A DNA stretch of 64,000 bases from Chersky-840 sp963794615 (GTDB lineage: Bacteria; Actinomycetota; Acidimicrobiia; Acidimicrobiales; UBA8190): assembly GCA_963794615.1 (NCBI GenBank), contig CAWCEP010000012.1, forward strand, positions 62,001-126,000, in the 5' to 3' direction. Positions 35,455-44,072 of this stretch are shown piece after piece. The notes beneath the pieces were generated by a model. It did no database searches. It was not told the origin of the DNA and saw only the letters and a list, made by a program, of their open reading frames with translations. Position numbers and translations under genes: made by a program. Within the stretch, counting starts at the first letter, position 1, and the number at the start of each line of letters is the position of its first letter.

Positions 35455-36123
35455 ATGGATGAGCCTCGGGACGATCCCCCTCCGTCGCTCGCGCAAGAAC
35501 GACAGGACCTGACGCGGTCGCGCATCAGAGAAGCAGCCATGAAGGTCGTCGCCAGGCGGGGCTTCGATGCCACCGTGGCCGAGATCGCTGAGCTGTCGGG
35601 CGTGAGCCCCCGTACCATCTTCCGGCACTACGCGAGCCACGACCGATTGATCGCAGCGACCGTGAAGGACATGTACGACGCGTGGGGACGACGCCCGATC
35701 CCCGGACTGCCCACGCCCGAAGCGGACCTCGACGGATGGCTCGAAGGCCTCGCCACCGTGATCCACACCCGAAGTGCCGACATCATCGGCGAAGCATTCT
35801 GGGACCTCCATGCTCCCAACCCCGACGCGTCGGAGGTGCTCGGCGAAGTCGACGCCATCCGTCACGAGTACCGCGTCAGGGGGATCCGCTATCTCACCGA
35901 GCTGGCCTGGCAGACCGCCGGAGGCGAGGGCGAGCCCCCGGAGAGCCTCGTCCTGGTCTTCGGCATTCATCTCTCGGGCTTCGCCACCCATGCCCTCATG
36001 ACCGACTTCGATCAGACGCCCCAGCAGATCGGCGCGCTCACCGCCGAGATCCTCAAGATGTCGCTGGCGCGTGCTCTGGAACAGCAACGCCCGCCGGCGC
36101 CGCCCCGTGAGGACGGCGCCTAG
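35455..36123 (+). CDS. TetR/AcrR family transcriptional regulator
   Basis: 222 residues, ATG 35455. The N-terminal HTH is clear: 'TRSRIREAAMKVVARRGFDA' then 'TVAEIAELSGVSPRTIFRHY'. The ligand-binding helical domain is divergent and unassigned. The stop overlaps the stop of the convergent Cys-rich gene by a few bases. Targets are not evident; no divergent partner gene is adjacent. Confidence 0.88.
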   Translation: MDEPRDDPPPSLAQERQDLTRSRIREAAMKVVARRGFDATVAEIAELSGVSPRTIFRHYASHDRLIAATVKDMYDAWGRRPIPGLPTPEADLDGWLEGLATVIHTRSADIIGEAFWDLHAPNPDASEVLGEVDAIRHEYRVRGIRYLTELAWQTAGGEGEPPESLVLVFGIHLSGFATHALMTDFDQTPQQIGALTAEILKMSLARALEQQRPPAPPREDGA

Positions 36124-36791
36124 CCGGGCCCGTCGCCGCTCCCCAGCCTCCGCCGCAACTCGACGTAGACCTCGGTGCCGACCACCGCCTCCAACTCCGC
36201 ACCCAACGAGTCGATCACGGGGCGCTCCCCCACATAGGCCGACGGGGACTCCGTACAGCACCACGCCATCGTCTCGCCCTCCGCGCCCCAATCGCGGCGG
36301 GTCCAGCGGCGCACCGTCGCGACCTCGCCATCGCCCACCCCGGGCTCCCAATCCACCTTGATGGGCAGTTGCCAGCACACCGACGGCTTCCAGTCGACGG
36401 GTGATTCGTCCCAGTCGAGGGCGGCCAGGTGCAGGGCGCAACCCTCGCCGCCGGGAAATCCCGGGTGGTTGAGGAAGATGCAGGCGCCGTCGATGACGCG
36501 GGTGTGGGTGCGGCCGTCGTCGCTGAAGATGCCACCGTCGTCGGCGTCGGCCCGATGCTCGAAGCGCGCCGACGACAGGGTGGCGGCGAGGGCGGAGAGC
36601 ATCCGAGCCTCGTCCTCGTCGCCCAGGTCGGCACCGATGGAGCAGCATCCCAGACCGAGATGGGCGGCCGGTTCGGGCCCGATGCCCTGGCAGCCCCGGC
36701 CCCACAGGCACGTCCACCTCGACGCCAGGAAGTCCCGGTCGAAGCGCCACACCGTGTCGCCGTCGTGGATCTCCTCCATCTCCGCGCCCAT
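36120..36791 (-). CDS. cysteine-rich hypothetical protein (putative metal-binding)
   Basis: 223 residues from ATG 36791 ('MGAEMEEIHDGDTVWRFDRD'). Nine Cys occur, several in paired or spaced sets: 'WTCLWGRGCQGIGP', 'LGCCSIGADLGDED', 'GACIFLNHPGFPGGEGCALH' and 'WCCTESPSAYVG'. The arrangement resembles the DUF3109/YkgJ-like group of presumed Zn or Fe-S binding proteins. An actinobacterial conserved hypothetical; function not known. Divergent from maf with 84 bp between starts. Confidence 0.7.
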   Translation of the reverse strand: MGAEMEEIHDGDTVWRFDRDFLASRWTCLWGRGCQGIGPEPAAHLGLGCCSIGADLGDEDEARMLSALAATLSSARFEHRADADDGGIFSDDGRTHTRVIDGACIFLNHPGFPGGEGCALHLAALDWDESPVDWKPSVCWQLPIKVDWEPGVGDGEVATVRRWTRRDWGAEGETMAWCCTESPSAYVGERPVIDSLGAELEAVVGTEVYVELRRRLGSGDGPG

Positions 36792-36875
36792 CGTCGCCGA
36801 CCTTAGGCGTGGGGACCGTGGAGGCGCTCCGTGCATCCGGGATCGCCACCCGAGCCAGGGTGGGATCATGCCGGG

Positions 36876-37508
36876 ATGACGGCGACGGAGAACGCTCCCC
36901 GGCTTGTGCTGGCCTCGGCGTCATCGGCACGACGGCGTGTCCTGGCCGATGGCGGATTGAGCGCCGAGGTCGTCGTGAGCGGCGTCGACGAGACCGTCGA
37001 CGCGTCCGACACCGTCACCGCCGTCCAGGTGCTCGCCAGGCGCAAAGGAGAAGCCGTCGCCGAGCGTTGCAACGATGCTCTGGTCATCGCGTGCGACTCG
37101 ATGCTCGATCTCGACGGCGAGGCTCTCGGCAAGCCCGCGTCGGCCGCCGAGGCCATCGCCTACTGGCACCGCCTGTCGGGTCGGGCCGCCGTGCTGTGGA
37201 CCGGGCATTGGGTCACCGACACCCGCAATGGACGTGTGGCCTCGGGCGTGGCGCGCACCACGGTGCGCTTCGGGCATCCGAGCGACATCGAGCTCGAGGC
37301 CTACGTCGCCACGGGCGAACCGCTCGGGCTCGCTGGCGCCTTCAGCATCGAGGGCTACGGAGCCCCTTTCGTCGACGGCATCGACGGGGACCCGGGCAAC
37401 GTCCTCGGCCTGTCCCTTCCCCTGCTGCGGGCCCTGTTGGGACGACTCGACATCGCCATCACCGAGCTGTGGACGCCGCGGTCCGACCCCGGGCCGGCGC
37501 CATCGTGA
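36876..37508 (+). CDS. maf: Maf-family nucleotide pyrophosphatase
   Basis: 210 residues from ATG 36876. 'LVLASASSARRRVLADGGL' is the Maf phosphate-binding start, 'SGVDETVDA' and 'ALVIACDSMLDLDGEALGKP' carry the catalytic Asp, and 'GAFSIEGYGAPFVDGIDGDP' the conserved Gly-rich end. It hydrolyses non-canonical NTPs (dTTP/UTP or m7GTP types), which links it to house-cleaning or cell division. Followed after 12 bp by the DUF2505 gene, so co-transcription is likely. Confidence 0.92.
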   Translation: MTATENAPRLVLASASSARRRVLADGGLSAEVVVSGVDETVDASDTVTAVQVLARRKGEAVAERCNDALVIACDSMLDLDGEALGKPASAAEAIAYWHRLSGRAAVLWTGHWVTDTRNGRVASGVARTTVRFGHPSDIELEAYVATGEPLGLAGAFSIEGYGAPFVDGIDGDPGNVLGLSLPLLRALLGRLDIAITELWTPRSDPGPAPS

Positions 37509-37520
37509 CAGCCTGGGCCC

Positions 37521-38009
37521 GTGCGGTTCCACGCTGAACACCGTTTCGAAGCGTCGGTGGCGGCGGTGGCGGCGCTCATCGCCGACCCCGCCTTCTACCT
37601 CGGGCTCGCCCTCCCCGATCTGACCCGTCCGCAACTGCTCGAACAACGCGACGCGGGCAGCGACACCGTGGTTCGCCTCCGCTTCGAATTCGAGGGCACC
37701 CTGGACCCGATCGCCCAGCGCCTGGTGGGGTCGAGCCGGTTGGCATGGATCCAGGAGGTCCACGTCGACCGGTCGGCCGGCTCGGGCTCGCTGCGCTTCG
37801 AGGCCGAAAAAGATCCGAGGCGATTGCACGGAGCCGCTACGTTCGTCCTGAGCGCGGTGGAGGGCACCACCGTCCGGCGACTCGACGGCGACTTGGTCGT
37901 CGCCGTCCCGGCCATCGGCCGCATGGCCGAGCGCCGCATCGTGCCGGGGATCCTCCAGCGACTCGACGTCGAGGCTCGGGCCATCGACGACCAGCTGCGC
38001 CCGCGCTGA
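37521..38009 (+). CDS. DUF2505 (SRPBCC-fold) protein
   Basis: 162 residues from GTG 37521. 'MRFHAEHRFEASVAAVAALI' followed by 'DPAFYLGLALPDLTRPQLLE' and 'VVRLRFEFEGTLDPIAQRLV' match the actinobacterial DUF2505 family, a helix-grip fold likely binding a hydrophobic ligand. The end 'VPGILQRLDVEARAIDDQLR' is complete. It is 12 bp downstream of maf. Function unknown. Confidence 0.85.
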   Translation: MRFHAEHRFEASVAAVAALIADPAFYLGLALPDLTRPQLLEQRDAGSDTVVRLRFEFEGTLDPIAQRLVGSSRLAWIQEVHVDRSAGSGSLRFEAEKDPRRLHGAATFVLSAVEGTTVRRLDGDLVVAVPAIGRMAERRIVPGILQRLDVEARAIDDQLRPR

Positions 38010-38135
38010 CGGCGCCGATCCGGCTGCGCCCTTCGAAGGAGGTTCGCAGTGGTGGGCGCTCGCATTCGACGGTGCCAGTGGCCATGATGGGCACTCCTGG
38101 CGGGCGAGGAGGCCTGCCACCGCTCGTGCTGAGGG

Positions 38136-38603
38136 ATGGCGATGACGACTTCGCTCGTGTTCTTCGGCGTGCTGGGTATCGTCAGCACGGCCGTGGCGTT
38201 TCGGTACAACCGGCACCTCTTCGCGGCAGGTGCAGCCGGGCGCGTCTCCATTCTCGAAGGCCTCTACTACGGCATCGGCGTCGCCTCGTTGTGCCTGGGC
38301 TGGTACTTCAACGTCCGCTACGTCCACACCTACCGGCACGCCAGCTACATCAACTACACGAAGATGCTCTTCACGAACTGGGCGGCGGACTCCGCCGCTC
38401 AGGACTACACGATCGTCAACGTCCTGCTTCTCCCACTGTGGACGATCGTCGACGGACGGAGAAGGGCCATGCGCGTCCCGTGGATCTTCTTCGTGATCAG
38501 CCTCTTCGCCAGTCTGGCGTTCTCGATGGCGATGTACCTCGCCTTCGTCGAGCGATCCGTGCGCTACGACCGAGAGCGCTCGGCCGTCTCCAAGACCGCG
38601 TAG
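38136..38603 (+). CDS. DUF2834 membrane protein
   Basis: 155 residues; ATG 38142 has the better-spaced ribosome site (GAGGG) than 38136. Four membrane helices are visible, with 'GWYFNVRYVHTYRHASYINY', 'KMLFTNWAADSAAQDYT' and 'DGRRRAMRVPWIFFVISLFA'. The aligned 'NxxAxxFxxDLxxx' and 'R..IPWxFF' features fit DUF2834. Function unknown. Its last 40 bp overlap the end of the convergent oxidoreductase gene. Confidence 0.75.
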   Translation: MAMTTSLVFFGVLGIVSTAVAFRYNRHLFAAGAAGRVSILEGLYYGIGVASLCLGWYFNVRYVHTYRHASYINYTKMLFTNWAADSAAQDYTIVNVLLLPLWTIVDGRRRAMRVPWIFFVISLFASLAFSMAMYLAFVERSVRYDRERSAVSKTA

Positions 38604-40131
38604 CCGCAGTTGTAGCCGGGGATGAAGGTGACCCCGGGGCCACCGTGGCAACCCGCACCGCACAGGTACAGGCCGTCGATGGGGACGGGGTTGTCGGGCC
38701 AACCTCGCGGCCCGGGGCGGAAGGGGCCCATGAACTCGGGCTGGAGCAACCCGTGAGTGAAGTCGCCACCGGTGCAGCCGAACATGAGCTCGTAGGTGTA
38801 GGCCGGATAGTTGAATTGCGCTCGATCAGGTCGGGGAAGTTGGGAGCCAGCGCCGCGATCTTGTCCACGATCCGCTTGGCCATCTCGTCGCGGAGTCGAG
38901 CCTGTTCGACATGCGTGGCGCCGATCGGGAAGTAGAAGGCGAAGCTGCTCGCCGCGTGCTTCCCGGCGGGAGCCAGCTCGGGATCGTCGAGGGTGGGGAT
39001 GGCGAGATTGAACGACGGGGACTCGGGAACGAGCCCGCGGACACACCCCTCGTAGTCGAGCTGCATCTGCTCCGCCGTCCCGAAGAAGGTCACGTTCCGG
39101 CGCAGGCCCCCGACGTTCAGGACGTCGTTCGGCGCCTTGAACTCGGGTAGTCCGCTCAGGGCGAAGTGGATCTGGAAGTAGGCGGCTCGATGGTCGATGG
39201 CCTCGATCCGGCGAGCAAAGGCATCGGGGAGCTCGTCCCTGTCGATCAACTGGGTGAACGTGACGGTGGGGTCGAGGTTGGAGACGACCACCGGGGCGGT
39301 GACGAGCTCCCCGTCGCCCAGTTCCACCCCTTGCACCCGGCCCCCCGACGTGACGATCCGGGCCACCTTCACGTGGCGACGGAGCTCGCCCCCGTTGCGC
39401 TCGAACAATTTCCGGAGGTGCTCCGCCATGGCACCGATGCCGCCCCGCACTTTGGACATCGTGGCATTGCCCGGGGAGGCGAGCGCAAAGGCGAGGCACA
39501 GGGCACTGCCCGCCGTGTAGGGGCCCCGATACGTCGAATTGACGGCCAGGAAGCTCAGCATGCTCCGGATCTGGGCGTGCTTGACCCGGTCGGGGAGGAA
39601 TTGATCGACGACGTCCATCACGCTGCCGAACATGGCGGTACGGATCGCCTGGCGCTCGGACTCGTTCGATGCACAGGCCCACATCTCGTCGAGCGACCGC
39701 GGCGGCCTGCGCACGTCGAACCGTCCGATGGCGCGCGCCGGTGCGTCGGCCCAGGCCGCAACCTCGGCCATCCCCATGACGGCGTCCAGGCCGAGGGCGT
39801 CACCGAGGTGGGCCAGGAGGCGCTCGGGGTCCGAGTAGAGCAGGATCGGGGCCTCGCCCGACGTGCCGATGGTGGCGGACTGCACGTCGGGCTCGTAGAT
39901 GGGGCACGCATCGAATCCGAGGTCTTCGAAGATCTCGTCGGGAAGCGGGAATTGGATGGAGCCGGCCAACTCGAAGTGGTAGCCGCGGATCAACTCGGTG
40001 CTCGACGCCATCCCCCCGATGAAATGGTTCTTCTCGAGGCACAGGACCCGCAGACCACCTCGGGCCATGACCGCGGCGGCGGTGAGGCCGTTGTGCCCGG
40101 CGCCGATCACGATGACGTCGTAGTCCGACAT
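38564..40131 (-). CDS. FAD-dependent CrtI/phytoene-dehydrogenase-like oxidoreductase, frameshifted near C-terminus
   Basis: ATG 40131 ('MSDYDVIVIGAGHNGLTAAA') opens the Rossmann FAD-binding fold, with 'GGLRVLCLEKNHFIGGMASS' following. The long substrate domain runs to about 38825 ('LAPNFPDLIER'). The frame then breaks once; the other frame gives 'QFNYPAYTYELMFGCTGGDF', 'IDGLYLCGAGCHGGPGVTFI' and 'PGYNCGYAVLETAERSRS', the standard C-terminal FAD motif. The corrected protein is about 520 residues. It resembles actinobacterial NAD(P)/FAD proteins related to retinol saturase and phytoene desaturase; no carotenoid genes are near. Confidence 0.85.
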
Positions 40132-40156
40132 CCTCAGGAACGTAGTCCAAGCACCC

Positions 40157-40645
40157 CTAGGCGTCGAAGGGGGCAACCACGGTCCGGAGAAGGCCGGCCA
40201 GCGTGGCGCGTTGCGTGGTGTCGAGCATGCCGAGGATCGCATCCTCTCGTGCCACCAGGTCCCGCAGCGCGAGGTCGACCTTGCGCCGTCCCGCCGCCGT
40301 GAGTTGGACGCGTACCGACCGGGCGTCGCCAGGGTCGGGACGGCGGCGGACGAGGCCCCGCTCCTCGAGGCGGTCGATCCGATTGGTCATGGTCCCCGAC
40401 GTGACGAGCGTCTGGGCCAGCAATTGCCCGGGCGAGAGGTGATAGGGAGGATCGGCGCGACGCAGGGCCGAGAGCACGTCGAACGTCCAGGTCTCGAGGT
40501 CATGGCGGGCGAACACGATGGTGCGTTGGCGCTCGAGGTGCCGGGCGAGGCGCGCCACCCGGGACAGGACCTCCAGCGGTGAGACGTCGACGTCGGGGAG
40601 CGCCCGCCGCCATCCCGCCGTCAGCCGATCGACCTCGTCTTCCAT
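40157..40645 (-). CDS. MarR family transcriptional regulator
   Basis: 162 residues, ATG 40645 with GGGGAGGG at ideal spacing. A winged-helix domain: 'TFDVLSALRRADPPYHLSPG', 'TLVTSGTMTNRIDRLEERGL' and 'VRRRPDPGDARSVRVQLTAA' (the wing). It is divergent from an aconitase gene; the 101-bp gap carries two related palindromes, the likely binding sites. No Cys is present, so a thiol redox switch is not expected; a small-molecule ligand is more likely. Confidence 0.92.
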   Translation of the reverse strand: MEDEVDRLTAGWRRALPDVDVSPLEVLSRVARLARHLERQRTIVFARHDLETWTFDVLSALRRADPPYHLSPGQLLAQTLVTSGTMTNRIDRLEERGLVRRRPDPGDARSVRVQLTAAGRRKVDLALRDLVAREDAILGMLDTTQRATLAGLLRTVVAPFDA

Positions 40646-40681
40646 CGAACCCTCCCCGCCGGTGTGCCGTGGCCGACACTA

Positions 40682-40699
40682 TATCTTGACATCGAGATA
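40682..40699. promoter_or_regulatory. candidate MarR operator, site 1
   Basis: TATCTTGACATCGAGATA, an 18-bp inverted repeat with a small number of mismatches. Its arms match those of site 2, and the centres are 31 bp apart, about three helical turns. Confidence 0.7.
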
Positions 40700-40712
40700 G
40701 TCGTCGTGCCAT

Positions 40713-40730
40713 TCTCTCGATATCGAGAGA
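40713..40730. promoter_or_regulatory. candidate MarR operator, site 2 (perfect palindrome)
   Basis: TCTCTCGATATCGAGAGA is a perfect 18-bp palindrome ending 3 bp before the GGAGG ribosome site of the aconitase gene. Binding here should block transcription or polymerase escape at that gene. Confidence 0.75.
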
Positions 40731-40746
40731 GCTGGAGGACGCCCTG

Positions 40747-43107
40747 ATGCCGGTCACTCCGAAGGGCCCGTACCACCACGGGGACCAGTCCCCAGGCGCC
40801 GCCGGGGGTGACACCGCATCGACACCGCCGTCACTGGTCGAGTGCGCCTATGCCCGCTGGCCCGATGCATTGGCCACGGGACGCGAGCGCCTCGGGCGGC
40901 CCCTCACGTTCGCGGAAAAGGTCCTCGTCGCTCACGTGCGCGCTGGGGACCGTCAAGACATGGCACGGGGTGTGAGCTACGCCGACTTCGACCCCGATCG
41001 GGTCGCCCTCCAAGACGCCCTGGCCCAGATCGTCGCACTCCAGCTCCTGGTGACCGGCCTCGACGAAGTCCTGGTGCCGACGACGGTCCACTGCGATCAC
41101 CTCATCCAAGCCAAGGTGAGCGCGGCCGTCGACCTCGGCGGCGCCCTCGAACGCAACGCTGAGGTCTACGACTTCCTGCGAACGGTGTGTGCCCGGTTCG
41201 GCCTCGGCTTCTGGCGGCCGGGGTCGGGGATCATCCACCAGGTCGTGCTCGAACACTATGCCTTTCCGGGCGGGTTGATGATCGGCACCGACAGCCACAC
41301 CCCCAACGCGGGCGGGCTGGGCATGATGGCCATCGGCGTCGGGGGCGGTGACGCCATCGACGTCATGACCGGCAACGCCTTCAACCTCTGTTGGCCCCAG
41401 CTCATCGGCGTGCGACTCACCGGATCGCTGTCGGGTTGGTCGTCACCCAAGGACGTGATCCTCAAGGTTGCCGAAGCGCTCACCGTGACCGGCGGTACGG
41501 GGGCGGTCATCGAGTACTTCGGTCCCGGCGCAGAGACCATCAGCGCCACGGGCAAAGCAACCATCTGCAACATGGGGGCCGAGGTCGGCGCCACCACCTC
41601 CCTGTTCCCGTTCGACGCCAACGTGGCGGCCTATCTGCGCGCCACCGCACGGGGCGCCCTGGCCGACCTGGCGTCGGCGATCGCCGGCGACCTGCGTGCC
41701 GACGACGAGGTCCTCCAAAACCCTGAGCAGTTCTTCGACCGCGTCATCACGATCGACCTGTCGTCCCTCGCTCCCATGATCAACGGCCCCGACTCCCCCG
41801 ACCGGGCCCACCGGGTGGGTGAGGTGGGACCCTGGGCGGCCGCCCACGGGGTGCCGACGGCGATCTCGGTCGCCCTCATCGGCTCGTGCACCAACTCGTC
41901 CTACGAGGACATGACCCGGGCCGCATCGATCGCCCGGCTGGCATCGGCGCACGGCCTGCGGGTGCAGACCCCACTCCTGATCACCCCCGGCTCGGAGCAG
42001 GTGCGCGCCACCATCGAGCGCGACGGCGTGCTCGCCGATCTCGAAGCCATCGGGGGCACGGTGCTGGCCAACGCCTGCGGTCCTTGCATCGGCCAGTGGG
42101 ATCGCGCCGCGCGCCGCGAGGTCCCGGCAGGGCTCAACACCATCGTGACCAGCTTCAACCGCAATTTCCCCACGCGCAACGACGGCGACGCCAACACGAA
42201 GGCCTTCGTGACCTCGCCCGACATGGTGATCGCCTACGCCCTGGCCGGGACGCTCGATTTCAACCCCGTCACCGACTCGATCACGACCGGGTCCGGGGCG
42301 CAGGTACGCCTCGACCCCCCTGTCGGCGAGCACCTCCCGTCGCGGGGCTTCGACCCCGGCGAGCCCGGCTTCGTGGCACCCCCCGAGGACCGCGCCGAGA
42401 TCGCCATCGCCGTGTCCCCCACCTCGGACCGGCTCCAACTCCTGACCCCGTTCCCCGCGTGGGACGGCCACGACTACATCGACCTCCCCGTGCTCGCGAA
42501 GGCGAAGGGCAAGTGCACGACCGACCAGATCTCGGCCGCCGGCGCGTGGCTCCGGTACCGGGGCCATCTCGAGAACATCTCGGCCAATCTCTTCCTCGGC
42601 GTGCTCAACGCCTTCACGGGTGTCACGGGCGAAGGAAGGGACCCCTCTGACGGCGAGACCCGGTCCTTCGCCGACATCGCGGCCCGTCTGGCCCGGTCCG
42701 GTGTGCGGTGGTGCGTCGTCGGTGACGACAACTACGGCGAGGGATCCTCGCGCGAGCATGCCGCCATGGAGCCGCGCCATCGCGGTGGGCTCGTGATCCT
42801 GGCCCGCTCCTTCGCCCGCATCCACGAGACCAACCTGAAGAAGCAGGGCCTGCTCCCGCTCGCCTTCTCCGATCCGACCACCTACGACATGATCGGGGAA
42901 GACGACCGAATCTCCGTGCACGACCTGGCTTCGCTCACCGCCGGCTCGCCGGTCCGCGCCAGCGTGGCCAAGCCCGACGGAACCCGGGTCGAGTTCTGGT
43001 GCCGCCATACGTTCAGCCCTGACCAACTCGAGTGGTTCAGGGCGGGGAGCGCCCTGAACGTGATTCGCCGCCAACAGCCCGGTAGGGGTCGACCCGGCCA
43101 ATTCTGA
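40747..43107 (+). CDS. aconitate hydratase, mitochondrial-type
   Basis: 786 residues, ATG 40747 with GGAGG upstream. The 4Fe-4S ligands are C381 in 'GSCTNSSYEDM' and C444/C447 in 'NACGPCIGQWD'. 'TTVHCDHLIQAK' and 'GTDSHTPNAGGLGMMAIGVG' supply substrate-binding residues. The swivel domain has 'GKCTTDQISAAGAWLRYRGH' and 'DDNYGEGSSREHAAMEPRHR'. Length and these motifs match the ACO2/mitochondrial-type subfamily rather than the 900-residue AcnA usual in actinobacteria. It isomerises citrate to isocitrate. Probable control by the divergent MarR protein through the two palindromes. Confidence 0.93.
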   Translation: MPVTPKGPYHHGDQSPGAAGGDTASTPPSLVECAYARWPDALATGRERLGRPLTFAEKVLVAHVRAGDRQDMARGVSYADFDPDRVALQDALAQIVALQLLVTGLDEVLVPTTVHCDHLIQAKVSAAVDLGGALERNAEVYDFLRTVCARFGLGFWRPGSGIIHQVVLEHYAFPGGLMIGTDSHTPNAGGLGMMAIGVGGGDAIDVMTGNAFNLCWPQLIGVRLTGSLSGWSSPKDVILKVAEALTVTGGTGAVIEYFGPGAETISATGKATICNMGAEVGATTSLFPFDANVAAYLRATARGALADLASAIAGDLRADDEVLQNPEQFFDRVITIDLSSLAPMINGPDSPDRAHRVGEVGPWAAAHGVPTAISVALIGSCTNSSYEDMTRAASIARLASAHGLRVQTPLLITPGSEQVRATIERDGVLADLEAIGGTVLANACGPCIGQWDRAARREVPAGLNTIVTSFNRNFPTRNDGDANTKAFVTSPDMVIAYALAGTLDFNPVTDSITTGSGAQVRLDPPVGEHLPSRGFDPGEPGFVAPPEDRAEIAIAVSPTSDRLQLLTPFPAWDGHDYIDLPVLAKAKGKCTTDQISAAGAWLRYRGHLENISANLFLGVLNAFTGVTGEGRDPSDGETRSFADIAARLARSGVRWCVVGDDNYGEGSSREHAAMEPRHRGGLVILARSFARIHETNLKKQGLLPLAFSDPTTYDMIGEDDRISVHDLASLTAGSPVRASVAKPDGTRVEFWCRHTFSPDQLEWFRAGSALNVIRRQQPGRGRPGQF

Positions 43108-43146
43108 GTCGCCGTGCGCCACCTGGGCGCGTGCGACGACTCGGCG

Positions 43147-44004
43147 TCAGGGATCACGCTCCGGTTCGCCGTGGTCGGCGTTGGCGCGTCCCGCTCGCCA
43201 GTACGGCTTGGCCGAGACTTCGTCGCCGTTGAGACCCCTCGTGACGAGGGCGGCACGGATCTCACCCACCACGCGGTGCTCTCCGGCGACATAGGCGTGT
43301 CTCGACCCAGGCGGGATGTCCACGGAGTCGAGCGCGTCCAGCAGCCCCGCCGCCGGCGCCGAGGCGCCCGTGCGCTCGAGGAACCGAACCGCGATCTCGT
43401 CGCCGGCCGGCATCTCGCCACGAAGGGCGTCCGCCATGGTCGACGAGTCCACCTCGAGCACCACGACGGCGCGGTGGTCGGGGCCGAGGGCGTCGAGCAT
43501 GGCCCCGACGGCGGGCCCGAATGTCTCGTCCCCCACGAAGAGATGCCAGGTCGCGTCCGATCGCAGCGTCACCTTGCCCCGGGGGCCGATGGCCGCGAAG
43601 CGCGTGCCCGGGCCCGCCTGCGCCGCCCACCGCGCCGCCGGCCCCTCGCCGTGGAGCACGAAGTCGAGATCGAGGAGGCGACGTCCGGCCTCGAAGCGTC
43701 GAATGGTGTAGCGACGCCGGACGGTGCGGTCGCCTTCAGAGGCGAGGTCGAGCATCAGGTCCTGGCCGGGCTCGAAGGAGAACCCCTTCAGGGGCGACCC
43801 CGGGCTTCCACCCACCCGCAGGCGGCGGAGGCTCGGCGCGAGGTGGACGGCCTCGACCACCTCCAGGTCGTAGGCACCGACCCCCAGTCGTTGGGCCAAC
43901 GCCGCCGCACCCGATCTCGACACCGGGGGCGCAGCCCGAGCGGTCGCGCTCCGGCCTCGCTCCGGACCCGGAGACAGTGGCGCGCCGTCACCCGATTCGA
44001 TCAT
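43147..44004 (-). CDS. siderophore-interacting protein (ferric-siderophore reductase family)
   Basis: 285 residues from ATG 44004. FAD-binding_9 domain with 'RRRYTIRRFEAGRRLLDLDF' (flavin site) and 'GPAARWAAQAGPGTRFAAIG', then the SIP domain 'WHLFVGDETFGPAVGAMLDA', 'SRHAYVAGEHRVVGEIRAAL'. The terminal 'YWRAGRANADH' is characteristic. It releases iron from imported siderophores by reduction in the cytoplasm. No siderophore synthesis genes are near; it faces the 4Fe-4S aconitase convergently. Confidence 0.9.
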   Translation of the reverse strand: MIESGDGAPLSPGPERGRSATARAAPPVSRSGAAALAQRLGVGAYDLEVVEAVHLAPSLRRLRVGGSPGSPLKGFSFEPGQDLMLDLASEGDRTVRRRYTIRRFEAGRRLLDLDFVLHGEGPAARWAAQAGPGTRFAAIGPRGKVTLRSDATWHLFVGDETFGPAVGAMLDALGPDHRAVVVLEVDSSTMADALRGEMPAGDEIAVRFLERTGASAPAAGLLDALDSVDIPPGSRHAYVAGEHRVVGEIRAALVTRGLNGDEVSAKPYWRAGRANADHGEPERDP

Positions 44005-44072
44005 CGAATGCAGCGTAACGGCACGTCCTGGTGGTCCGGTCGAGCCACCCGAGGCTCCCGTAGGATCCGCCC

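Noticed and set aside
41443..43122. A 559-residue antisense frame inside aconitase
   Set aside because: No protein features; the plus-strand aconitase is complete with all cluster ligands.
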